From the NCBI RefSeq assembly GCF_026341775.1, contig NZ_JAPEOB010000001.1:3596001-3660000 (forward strand): 64,000 bases of DNA, in the 5' to 3' direction. This DNA comes from Streptomyces sp. NBC_00654 (GTDB taxonomy: Bacteria > Actinomycetota > Actinomycetes > Streptomycetales > Streptomycetaceae). Below the pieces are notes generated by a model. The model was not told the origin of the DNA. It saw only the letters and a program-made list of their open reading frames with translations, and ran no database searches. Made by a program: the position numbers and the translations under genes. This document shows positions 1 through 11,258 of this stretch, piece by piece; within the stretch, counting starts at the first letter, position 1, and every line of letters begins with the position of its first letter.

Positions 1-5
1 AGCCT

Positions 6-4045
<4,040 letters not shown>

Positions 4046-4267
4046 GATGTCCCGTTCAGGCCGCCGCGTCGTCGTCCTTGAGTCGGCGATTCGGCGTACT
4101 GCTCTAGTAGTACGGGCGTAACGCCTACGTCCTCCTCCTGACGGTAGTCCTCCTTCCCCCAGGGCTCAGAAGTTGGGCCCCTGCGGATACGGTGAGCTGC
4201 TGATCCGGCACATCGAGTGGCCGGAACAAGGCGGACGGGCTGTGACCGGCCCGAGGAGGAGCCGAGC

Positions 4268-4960
4268 ATGGACCTGACCCGAGCGGCCTCGGTGGGCGGA
4301 TTCTTCGCCCTCAGGACCGCCCCCGTCCCCGAGGGGGCCCACCGGCCGCTGGCACGGCTGTACGCAGGGGAAACGGCGCCGCTCACGGCCCGTATCGACA
4401 GGGTCGCCGCCCGGCTCCAGGCTCCCGAGCGCCGGGTCGCCGCCTCCATCGCCCACCTCGGTCTCGCGGCGCGGCTCTGGTCCGTCGCGCTGGGGCCGGC
4501 CGCGCTTTTCGGCCAGTTCCCGGACATCGCGCCCGAGGCACTGCACTGGGACCCGGAGCACACCTCCCCGGACGACCTGTGGCTGGCGGACCCGGAAGCG
4601 GTGCCGGGCACCGCCGAGCGGCTGCGCGAGGCCGTCCAGTACGGACACCTCGTGCCGCTCGCCGCGGCGATGCGGCGCGACGGGAACATCTCCGGCCGGC
4701 TGCTGTGGGGCAACGCGGGCTCGGCGCTCGCCGGTGCCGTACGCGAACTCGTCGCCTGGGCGCGGACGAACTCCCGCCCGGACGTGGCGCACCGGGCCCG
4801 TGCGCTGGGGGCCGAACTCTTCGACGATCCGGACCTGCGGACCACCGGTGCTCCGCACACACCGGCGTTCCGGCGGCGCAGTTGCTGTCTGTACTACCGG
4901 TGTCCGGCGGGCGGGCTGTGCGGCGACTGCGTCTTCGACGCACCACCCGTGGCGCGCTGA
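4268..4960 (+). CDS. FhuF-like (2Fe-2S)-binding protein
   Basis: This 230-residue protein ends in the FhuF-type iron-sulfur signature, CCLYYRCPAGGLCGDCVF, which supplies four cysteines in a CC...C..C arrangement. The N-terminal part (RMDRVAARL-like and LGLAARLWSVALGP segments) resembles the FhuF/IucA-C-like ferric-siderophore reductase fold. Such proteins are thought to reduce Fe(III)-siderophore in the cytoplasm to release iron. A strong Shine-Dalgarno (GAGGAGG around 4253) precedes the ATG at 4268. No siderophore uptake gene is adjacent and no DmdR/IdeR-type iron box was found upstream, so the substrate is unknown. Confidence 0.82.
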   Translation: MDLTRAASVGGFFALRTAPVPEGAHRPLARLYAGETAPLTARIDRVAARLQAPERRVAASIAHLGLAARLWSVALGPAALFGQFPDIAPEALHWDPEHTSPDDLWLADPEAVPGTAERLREAVQYGHLVPLAAAMRRDGNISGRLLWGNAGSALAGAVRELVAWARTNSRPDVAHRARALGAELFDDPDLRTTGAPHTPAFRRRSCCLYYRCPAGGLCGDCVFDAPPVAR

Positions 4961-5030
4961 CGGGTCCGGGCCGCCGTCCTCCGGGCCGCCGTCCTCCGGC
5001 CGACCGGTTCCCCGGCCACTCGGCGACCGC

Positions 5031-5486
5031 TCAACTGCTCAGCTCGAACTCCGCCCGGATGCGCTTGCCCACCGGCACCCGCTCGGCGGTCAGCCGGTCG
5101 CACAGCGCGACGACGATCTCCATGCCGTGGCCGCCGGGCCGGGCCGGATCGGGCGCGTAGAGCACGGGCAGTGCCGTGCTGCTGTCGTACACCGTGACGC
5201 TGATGCGCTCGGCGGTGCCCTCCAGCTCCAGGAGATAGGGCCCGTGGCTGTACCGGTCGGCGTTGGTGACCAGTTCGCTGACCGCCAGCATCAGGTCGTT
5301 GCGGGTGTGTTCCCCCAGCACCGCCAGCCATTCGGCCGCGAGCCGCGCCAGGAACCGGTCGGCCAGGGCACGGGCCTGCGCTATGCAGCCCGGCTCGCCG
5401 TCGAACACGGCGGCGCTGTGCAGCATCTCGGTGGGCCGTGACTCCTCGGAGCGGCCGACCGGTCGCGAGGTGACCTGTTCGTTCAT
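5031..5486 (-). CDS. anti-sigma regulatory factor-like ATP-binding protein (RsbW/HATPase_c_2)
   Basis: The 151-aa protein is a stand-alone GHKL ATPase domain: N-box ELVTNADRYS around residue 70 and G-box GGHGMEIV around 117. Streptomyces encodes dozens of these RsbW-like proteins, which act as serine kinases of anti-anti-sigma factors or as anti-sigma factors. It lies downstream of, and on the same strand as, a SigB/F/G-type sigma gene (start 6580), but a strong hairpin (5674-5715) separates them, so co-transcription is doubtful. A functional pairing with that sigma is plausible but inferred from position. No RsbV-like gene is adjacent. Confidence 0.85.
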   Translation of the reverse strand: MNEQVTSRPVGRSEESRPTEMLHSAAVFDGEPGCIAQARALADRFLARLAAEWLAVLGEHTRNDLMLAVSELVTNADRYSHGPYLLELEGTAERISVTVYDSSTALPVLYAPDPARPGGHGMEIVVALCDRLTAERVPVGKRIRAEFELSS

Positions 5487-5673
5487 GAGCTCCAGCCAGG
5501 GCGCTGCGGGGATGGTCGGATTCGCTTTCTCGCCGGTCGTCTACCCGCGTCCGGACATCTCACTCCGGCCGGATTCCGGCGGCCCCACGAGGGGGCGGGG
5601 AAATCCTACGGGTTCCGTCCCGGTCCGCTCCAACACCCGGCGGACCGGGGGGTGCCGCGGGGGAGGGCCGGCA

Positions 5674-5715
5674 CGCGTTCCGGCCCCCTCACCGGCGCGA
5701 GGGGGCCGGAACGCG
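5674..5715 (-). terminator. intrinsic terminator-like hairpin after the sigma gene
   Basis: A perfect 17-bp GC-rich stem (5674-5690 with 5699-5715) closes an 8-nt loop, 14 bases beyond the stop of the sigma gene on the minus strand. It lacks a T-tract, as is usual in Streptomyces. Confidence 0.8.
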
Positions 5716-5728
5716 AGCGGACGATCCG

Positions 5729-6580
5729 TCAGGCCACCACGGACATGCCCGTGCGCAGGCGTTGCACGATCCGCGACAGCAGCCGCGACACATGCATCTG
5801 GGAGACGCCCAGCTCCGCGCCGATCTGTGCCTGCGTCATCTCGTCCCCGAACCGCATCTGGACGATTCTGCGCTCCCGCTCGTCCAGCTGCTCCAGGAGC
5901 GGCGCCAGGGTGTGCAGGTTTTCGACGGTCTCCATGGCGGGGTCCGTCTCGCCCAGCAGATCCGCGTAGGCCCGCTGGTCCTGACCCGAGTCGCTGTCGG
6001 CCGACGGGGTGTCGAGGGAACCCGCCGAATAGCCGTTGGCGGCGACCAGACCCTCGATGATCTCCTCCTCCGGGAGGTCCAGACGGGCGGCGAGCTCCTT
6101 GACCGTGGGTTCGCGGTCCAGCTCCGCCGACAGCTGTTCCTTGGCCTTCGCCAGGTCCACGCGCAGTTCCTGGAGCCGCCGCGGCACGTGGACGGACCAG
6201 GAGGTGTCCCGGAAGAAGCGCTTGATCTCGCCGACGATGTACGGCACGGCGAAGGTGGCGAACTCGACCTCCCGGGACAGGTCGAAGCGGTCGATCGCCT
6301 TGATCAGCCCGATGGTGCCGACCTGGATGATGTCCTCGGTGTCGTCACCGCCGCGGTTGCGGAACCGGGAGGCGGCGAAACGCACCAGCGACAGGTTCAT
6401 CTCGATGAGGGTGTTGCGCGCGTACTGGTACTCGTGCGTGCCCTCCTCAAGGACCTGGAGCCGGTCGAAGAACACCTTCGACAGGGCGCGGGCGTCCTGT
6501 GGCGCGACCTTCCCGGTCTCCTCGATCCAGGGCAGTGTGCCCGGGTCGGCTCCGGTGGTTCGCACGGACATGGCCGCCAT
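5729..6580 (-). CDS. SigB/SigF/SigG-family RNA polymerase sigma factor
   Basis: The 283-aa group 3 sigma factor has recognisable regions 2 (NLSLVRFAASRFRNRG, DIIQVGTIGLIKAIDRFD, FATFAVPYIVGEIKRFFRD), 3 (SVHVPRRLQELRVDLAKAKE) and 4 (LDERERRIVQMRFGDEMTQA, then IGAELGVSQMHVSRLLSRI). These stress or developmental sigma factors are normally held by RsbW-type kinases and released by partner switching. An RsbW-like gene lies downstream, and a PP2C/SpoIIE phosphatase gene lies 16 kb away. GGCAGGGAGGG lies just upstream of the ATG at 6580, supporting that start. Which of the paralogous Streptomyces SigB-type factors this is cannot be decided from the sequence alone. Confidence 0.93.
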   Translation of the reverse strand: MAAMSVRTTGADPGTLPWIEETGKVAPQDARALSKVFFDRLQVLEEGTHEYQYARNTLIEMNLSLVRFAASRFRNRGGDDTEDIIQVGTIGLIKAIDRFDLSREVEFATFAVPYIVGEIKRFFRDTSWSVHVPRRLQELRVDLAKAKEQLSAELDREPTVKELAARLDLPEEEIIEGLVAANGYSAGSLDTPSADSDSGQDQRAYADLLGETDPAMETVENLHTLAPLLEQLDERERRIVQMRFGDEMTQAQIGAELGVSQMHVSRLLSRIVQRLRTGMSVVA

Positions 6581-6821
6581 GGTGTCGCCCTCCCTGCCGT
6601 CGGATGTGTCGATGCGCGCCTGCCCAGCAATACGGAGGTCATGCGTCCGGGCGCGCTCTTCTGCCGCAGGTCGAGTCCATGTCGATAAATCGTCGAACGG
6701 ATGTCGACAAAGGGTCGGGCGGACACGAACGGAGCAGCGTTCGGCTCATGGCAGACTTGACCGGGGTGTTTCGGCCTGCGGTGACCAGTGGCCCGCAGGG
6801 ACAGATGGCAGAGGATCGGCA

Positions 6822-8306
6822 ATGACGGTGACAGAGGACAACCCGGAGTTCGCTCCCGGAATCGAAGAGTTCGGTGCCGGTATCGACCCGGAGCGACTGG
6901 CCGTCTGCCTGAGCGTGCTCGACGAACTCGACTCCATCGAGATCGACCACCCGGACGCCGTCGCCGTGCGCCGGGCCACCGCGGGCGTCTACCGCACGGT
7001 GAAGCAGCGCCGCCGCCAGGAGCGCCGGGCGGCGAAGACCGCGCACGACAAGGCCGTCACCGAAGCCACCGCGACCGGCTCCGCCGAGCGCATCGACGAC
7101 GAGACCCAGGGCGTCCTGCCCTCGTCCTCGGCCGAGGCGGAGATCGCCGGGATACTCCAGCGGCCCCGGTCCTGCTACATCTGCAAGACCCGCTACGTCG
7201 AGGTGGACGCCTTCTACCACCAGCTCTGTCAGCGGTGCGCCAAGGAGAACCGGGCCCGGCGCGACGCCCGGACGGACCTCACGGGGCGCCGTGCGCTGCT
7301 CACCGGCGGCCGGGCGAAGATCGGTATGTACATCGCGCTGCGGCTGCTGCGCGACGGTGCGCACACCACCATCACCACCCGCTTCCCCAACGACGCGATC
7401 CGCCGCTTCAAGGCGATGCCGGACAGCGACGAGTGGATCCACCGGCTGAAGATCGTCGGCATCGACCTCCGTGACCCGGCCCAGGTCGTGGCTCTCGCCG
7501 ACTCGGTCGCCGCCGAGGGGCCCCTGGACATCCTGATCAACAACGCCGCCCAGACCGTGCGCCGGTCCCCGCAGGCGTACAGCGAGCTGGTCGGTGCGGA
7601 ATCGGCGCCGCTGCCCGCGGGCGAGCTGCCCGCGGCCGAGGTGATCGGCACCTTCGGCAGCGGCACCGTGGACCGGGTCGCCGCGCTGCCCGCCGCCCGC
7701 AGGGAGGGGCTCAGCGCGCAGGACGTCACCGAGCTCGCCCTGGTCACGGGCTCGGCCTCGCCGGCGCGCATCGCCGCCGGTACCGCGATCGACGCGGGCG
7801 GGCTCGTCCCGGACCTGCACGACACCAACAGCTGGATCCAGACGGTCGAGGAGGTCGAGCCGATCGAGCTCCTCGAAGTCCAGCTCTGCAACTCGACCGC
7901 GCCGTTCATCCTGATCAGCCGGCTCCGCCCGGCGATGGCGGCCACGGCCGCGAAGCGCGCGTACGTGGTGAACGTCTCCGCGATGGAGGGGGTCTTCAGC
8001 CGCGGTTACAAGGGCGCCGGCCACCCGCACACCAACATGGCCAAGGCCGCCCTGAACATGCTGACCCGCACCAGCGCCCAGGAGATGTTCGAGAAGGACG
8101 GCATCCTGATGACCGCCGTCGACACCGGATGGATCACGGACGAGCGTCCGCACCCCGACAAGATGCGCCTCGCCGAGGAGGGCTTCCACGCCCCTCTCGA
8201 CCTGGTCGACGGTGCCGCCCGGGTCTACGACCCGATCGTGCGCGGGGAAGAGGGCGAAGAGCTGTACGGCTGCTTCCTCAAGGACTACGCGCCCGCGGGC
8301 TGGTGA
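6822..8306 (+). CDS. large SDR-family protein with N-terminal Cys4 segment
   Basis: The 494-residue protein has an N-terminal region of about 150 aa with a charged helical stretch and a zinc-finger-like Cys4 motif (C118-x2-C121 and C136-x2-C139). A Rossmann-type SDR domain follows, with a nucleotide-binding motif variant LLTGGRAKIG, DLRDPAQV, ILINNAAQT and VVNVSAMEG. The expected YxxxK catalytic motif reads TNMAK, so the catalytic tyrosine appears absent and the reaction is uncertain. An insertion between residues about 255 and 320 separates the two halves of the fold. The start at 6822 gives the best conserved N-terminus; an AGAGG lies upstream. The gene is followed by a hairpin and seems monocistronic. 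It may be an oxidoreductase-like regulatory or binding protein; function unknown. Confidence 0.78.
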   Translation: MTVTEDNPEFAPGIEEFGAGIDPERLAVCLSVLDELDSIEIDHPDAVAVRRATAGVYRTVKQRRRQERRAAKTAHDKAVTEATATGSAERIDDETQGVLPSSSAEAEIAGILQRPRSCYICKTRYVEVDAFYHQLCQRCAKENRARRDARTDLTGRRALLTGGRAKIGMYIALRLLRDGAHTTITTRFPNDAIRRFKAMPDSDEWIHRLKIVGIDLRDPAQVVALADSVAAEGPLDILINNAAQTVRRSPQAYSELVGAESAPLPAGELPAAEVIGTFGSGTVDRVAALPAARREGLSAQDVTELALVTGSASPARIAAGTAIDAGGLVPDLHDTNSWIQTVEEVEPIELLEVQLCNSTAPFILISRLRPAMAATAAKRAYVVNVSAMEGVFSRGYKGAGHPHTNMAKAALNMLTRTSAQEMFEKDGILMTAVDTGWITDERPHPDKMRLAEEGFHAPLDLVDGAARVYDPIVRGEEGEELYGCFLKDYAPAGW

Positions 8307-8336
8307 TCCGGGGCCGGTTCTCCCGGCCCCCGGATC
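8305..8336 (+). terminator. terminator hairpin after the SDR gene
   Basis: An inverted repeat (GATCCGGGGCCGG with CCGGCCCCCGGATC, one bulged base, 5-nt loop) begins at the SDR stop codon and would end its transcript. Confidence 0.7.
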
Positions 8337-8351
8337 CGCCGATGGCGGAAA

Positions 8352-8365
8352 GTGACCCAGGCCAC
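8352..8365. promoter_or_regulatory. Crp-like site upstream of the small gene
   Basis: GTGACCCAGGCCAC matches the Streptomyces Crp consensus GTG-N6-GNCAC exactly. It lies in the 298-bp intergenic stretch between the SDR gene and the 57-codon gene at 8605. The rest of that stretch (8366-8604) holds a relatively AT-rich promoter-like segment around 8390-8412 and nothing else recognised. A short degenerate site can occur by chance. Confidence 0.4.
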
Positions 8366-8604
8366 ACGTTCTGTCGAGCGCGATGACGCTCATTTGGTTA
8401 CTCTGAAGTGAACGGACGGCACCGAGGGATCCACGAACCTTCCTCGACCGTCCTGGGACAGGCCTGCAACCAGGTCGTCGTCCCGCCCCATGCCGGCGCC
8501 ACCGCGACCGAACTGTTCCTGCCCCTGCCCCCGAGGGCGGTCGGTCCACGGCCGAGAGGTCGCGCCGTAACTGTCCGGGGTTACGCGACACAGAGGAGTG
8601 CGCG

Positions 8605-8778
8605 GTGACACCAGAACTGACGAAGGACGAGAAGCGGCCCGCCGAAGGGCACGGAGAGCGGGCCGGACGGCCCGAGAAGCTCCGGAACATCGAGGTCTGG
8701 GCCAGGTCCGCACCCATCCGGCTGGCCGGCTACGAGGACGACCTCGCCGAGCCGCACATCCTGCCCGGCATCGACTGA
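8605..8778 (+). CDS. small conserved-looking protein of unknown function (57 aa)
   Basis: A GTG start at 8605 with a good Shine-Dalgarno (GAGGAG, 6-nt spacing) opens a 57-codon frame ending in TGA at 8778. About 88 percent of codons end in G or C, as in the neighbouring genes. The first half is highly charged (Lys/Glu/Arg-rich). The C-terminal part, SAPIRLAGYEDDLAEPHILP followed by GID, looks like a constrained, conserved segment. There is no signal peptide, no cysteine and no transmembrane helix. The gene is isolated by hairpins on both sides (8305-8336 and 8797-8849), so it is its own transcription unit. The leader-core look recalls peptide precursors, but no modification enzyme is adjacent. 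I do not recognise the family. Confidence 0.7.
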   Translation: MTPELTKDEKRPAEGHGERAGRPEKLRNIEVWARSAPIRLAGYEDDLAEPHILPGID

Positions 8779-8796
8779 CAGTCGTAGCCGCACACC

Positions 8797-8849
8797 GCAC
8801 CGCCGAGCCCCGGCTCCCGCACCCGCGGGGGACCGGGGCTCGGTGGTGC
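8797..8849. terminator. bidirectional terminator between small gene and crcB
   Basis: A 17-bp stem with one mismatch (8797-8813 with 8833-8849) lies between the 3' ends of the plus-strand 57-aa gene and the minus-strand crcB gene, so it can serve both. Confidence 0.75.
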
Positions 8850-8887
8850 GAGAGGCCCGGCAGCCCGGGCCCGCGCGGCCGGTCCCG

Positions 8888-9265
8888 TCACCGGACCGCG
8901 CCGGCCAGGGCGGCCCCGGCGAAGGACAGTCCCACGCCCGCGCCGACGCTGACGCACAGGTAGGCGCCGGCCGCGGCGACGCGGCGTGCGGAGGCCAGGG
9001 CCAGCAGCTCGTACGAGAGCGTCGACCAGGTCGACAGGGCCCCGCAGAAACCGGTGGCCAGCAGCAGGTGGACCCGGGACCCCAGATCCCCCTCGGACGC
9101 CCCTTCGGCGACGAATCCGAGGATCAGCGCGGCGGCCGCGTTCGCCGCGAAGGTGCCCCAGGGGATGGCGGTGTGGACGCGGGACGTGACCGCGGCTCCG
9201 GTCAGATAGCGGAGCGGGGCGCCCACGAGACCGCCGGCCAGGACGAGCAGCCAGTCGAGCGTCAT
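8888..9265 (-). CDS. crcB: fluoride exporter CrcB/Fluc, second subunit
   Basis: The 125-aa membrane protein has four predicted helices and Fluc signatures: GGLVGAPLRYLTG near the N-terminus, GTFAANAAAALILGF, and GFCGALSTWSTLSYE in helix 3. Fluc channels are dual-topology dimers that export fluoride. High-GC Gram-positive bacteria often encode two different subunits in tandem, and this gene overlaps the upstream crcB by 4 bp (ATGA), consistent with a heterodimer made from a coupled operon. The start ATG at 9265 is fixed by that overlap. No fluoride riboswitch was found in the correct orientation. Confidence 0.9.
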   Translation of the reverse strand: MTLDWLLVLAGGLVGAPLRYLTGAAVTSRVHTAIPWGTFAANAAAALILGFVAEGASEGDLGSRVHLLLATGFCGALSTWSTLSYELLALASARRVAAAGAYLCVSVGAGVGLSFAGAALAGAVR

Positions 9266-9729
9266 GCGGTCACCCCGTTGCCGCTCCGGCGGCCCAGCAC
9301 CGCGCGCGTGGCGTACACGCCCGCGGTCACACCCGCGAGAGCCGCGACGACGGTCAGGACCAGGCAGCCGACCGCGTACCCGGGGGATCCCTCCTCGAAC
9401 AGCCGGCGCACGTCGTCGGTGTAGTGGGAGAACGTGGTGAATCCGCCGAGCGCGCCGGTGCCCAGCAGTGGATTCAGCAGAGCCGGCGCACCGGTGAACC
9501 GTTCCTTGAGGGCCACCATCAGGATCCCCATCAGCAGACAGCCCACGGCGTTGATCAGCAGGACGGTCCAGGGGAAGGACGACTCCCCGTCCGGCCACAG
9601 GCGCTCCGCGCCGTAGCGTGCCCCGGCGCCGATGGCGCCGCCGACGGCCACGGCGGCGACCACGGGGCCCTGTCTGCCGGGGGAGTGATCGGGGTGAGCG
9701 TGTTCGCGCGAAGGGGATCTGAGGGACAC
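9262..9729 (-). CDS. crcB: fluoride exporter CrcB/Fluc, first subunit
   Basis: The 155-aa four-helix membrane protein has the Fluc family pattern: GGAIGAGARYGAERL, WTVLLINAVGCLLMGIL with the conserved membrane Asn, and GALGGFTTFSHYTDD with the conserved TTFS break in helix 3. It is somewhat longer than usual because of a polar N-terminal extension of about 25 residues; an internal start cannot be excluded. The downstream crcB starts within its stop codon, so the two subunits are probably translated in a coupled way and assemble as a heterodimeric fluoride channel. It is divergent from the urea transporter across a 200-bp AT-richer intergenic region. Confidence 0.9.
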   Translation of the reverse strand: MSLRSPSREHAHPDHSPGRQGPVVAAVAVGGAIGAGARYGAERLWPDGESSFPWTVLLINAVGCLLMGILMVALKERFTGAPALLNPLLGTGALGGFTTFSHYTDDVRRLFEEGSPGYAVGCLVLTVVAALAGVTAGVYATRAVLGRRSGNGVTA

Positions 9730-9929
9730 CTGTGGACCGTACGGGGCGGCGATGGCGCCCCCGGCGTACCGACCGCGCGGGGCTGCGGGCCGTCACTCCT
9801 CCGGCGCAGCCATCCGGATTCTCCGGTGGGGCGAAAGTAAGCAAATGGGATATATCTATCATTGGCTGCCACCTCCGTTCCCCGGGTGGCTTCGCCGCCA
9901 TGTTTCCCTGCTGAGTTACGGAGTTCCTC

Positions 9930-10892
9930 GTGCCCTCCGCCGAAGCGCGACAGCACCAGAGGTCGAAGGCACCGCAGCCGCTGGCCTACTTACTCGCCTC
10001 CGTGCGCGGAGTCGGTCAGGTGGATCTCCAGCCCGGCGCCTGGACGGGCGCCGTCATCCTTCTCGGACTGTGGGCGGCGGGCTGGGAGACCGGTCTCTTC
10101 GCCACCCTCGGCACACTGATCTCCACCGCCACCGCCTACGCCCTCGGCGTGGACCGCTCGGGCATCGCGCTGGGTCTCCAGGGGTACTGCGGCTGCCTCA
10201 CCGGCATCGCCCTCGTCAGCTCGCTGGGCCACCATCCGGCCACCTATGTGCTCGCCGTCATCGGCGCCATCATGTGCACGCTCCTCATGGCGGCCCTCAC
10301 CACACTGCTCGCCCCCTACGGACTGACCGCGCTCACCGCGCCGTTCTGCCTGGTCTCCGGAGTCATGGTGCTCGGAGCGCCCTCCTTCGGCCGGATCTGG
10401 CACGGTGACCCGGCACCCGTGTCCAGCACGACCAGCGGGGACACCGCACTGTCCTGGGACGACCTCTGGCACGGCTTCTTCACCAACGTCTCGCAGGTGT
10501 TCCTGGTCGACGACTGGTATGTCGGACTGATCATGCTCGTGGGCCTGGCCCTCGCCGGGGTCCGTGTGGTCCTGTTCGCCGTCGCGGGCAGTGCCGTCGG
10601 GATCTTCGCCGCCTGGGCGCTCGGAGCGCCCGCCGAACTGATCGCCAACGGGATCTACGGCTACAACGCGGTTCTCGTGGCCATCGCCGTCGGTGCGGTC
10701 CTGCTGGCCGGCACTGTCTGGAACGCGGTGTACGCGCTGTTCGGAGCCGCCGCCACCACCGGCCTGACGGCATCGCTGACCTCACTGTTCAAACCCTTCG
10801 GCGGCCATACCTTCACCTGGCCGTTCATCCTCACGACCTGGGTCCTCATGGCCGCCGTGCCGCTCCTGCCGCGCTTCCGCCCGAGCGACTGA
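9930..10892 (+). CDS. urea transporter
   Basis: The 320-aa integral membrane protein has about ten helices and the duplicated organisation of the bacterial UT/Yut urea channel family (for example GLQGYCGCLTGIALVSSLG and, in the second half, NGIYGYNAVLVAIAVGAV). It passes urea across the cytoplasmic membrane for the urease encoded by the following genes; ureA begins 55 bp downstream. The GTG start at 9930 has a Shine-Dalgarno (ACGGAG) 6 nt upstream. Codon 21 is TTA (9990-9992), a rare codon in Streptomyces read by the bldA tRNA, so translation may be developmentally limited. A later start that would bypass this codon has no good ribosome site. Confidence 0.92.
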   Translation: MPSAEARQHQRSKAPQPLAYLLASVRGVGQVDLQPGAWTGAVILLGLWAAGWETGLFATLGTLISTATAYALGVDRSGIALGLQGYCGCLTGIALVSSLGHHPATYVLAVIGAIMCTLLMAALTTLLAPYGLTALTAPFCLVSGVMVLGAPSFGRIWHGDPAPVSSTTSGDTALSWDDLWHGFFTNVSQVFLVDDWYVGLIMLVGLALAGVRVVLFAVAGSAVGIFAAWALGAPAELIANGIYGYNAVLVAIAVGAVLLAGTVWNAVYALFGAAATTGLTASLTSLFKPFGGHTFTWPFILTTWVLMAAVPLLPRFRPSD

Positions 10893-10947
10893 CCCCGCCC
10901 GTCCGCCCACGTGTTGCCGCACATCCCCGACGAGGAAGGTACCGACG

Positions 10948-11253
10948 ATGAACCTCGCGCCTCGCGAGATCGACAAACTGCTCGTGTACGTCGTGGCCGA
11001 CCTGGCCCGCAAACGCCAGGGCCGCGGTCTCAAGCTCAACTACAGCGAGTCGGTGGCACTGATCACCGAAGCCATCCTCGAAGCGGCCCGGGACGGAAGG
11101 AGCGTGGCCGACTGCATGGAACTCGGCCGCCATGTCGTTGGCGAGGACGACACGATGCCCGGCGTACGGGAGATGCTCGGCCTGCTCCAGGTCGAGGCGT
11201 CCTTCGTCGACGGCACGAAGCTCGTCTCCTGCCACGACCCCATCGGCGGCTGA
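10948..11253 (+). CDS. ureA: urease subunit gamma
   Basis: The 101-aa protein matches the UreA family over its whole length (MNLAPREIDKLLVYVVADLA, LNYSESVALITEAILEAARD, PGVREMLGLLQVEASFVDGT). It is the smallest structural subunit of the nickel urease that hydrolyses urea to ammonia and carbamate in the cytoplasm. A strong ribosome site (GAGGAAGG) precedes the ATG. It follows the urea transporter and precedes a CbiX-like gene rather than ureB directly, which is unusual for ureABC operons. Confidence 0.97.
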   Translation: MNLAPREIDKLLVYVVADLARKRQGRGLKLNYSESVALITEAILEAARDGRSVADCMELGRHVVGEDDTMPGVREMLGLLQVEASFVDGTKLVSCHDPIGG

Positions 11254-11258
11254 CCCCG

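Noticed and set aside
4046..4267. Possible iron or zinc box between the DMT transporter and the FhuF-like gene (GTACT...AGTAC near 4097-4114, GGCGTAACGCC near 4115)
   Set aside because: Neither matches the IdeR/DmdR or Zur consensus; symmetry is short and may be chance.
9752..9815. GGCGATGG-type segment resembling the 5' half of a fluoride riboswitch on the plus strand
   Set aside because: It points away from crcB toward the urea transporter, the second conserved half is not recognisable, and the reverse strand shows no such pattern.
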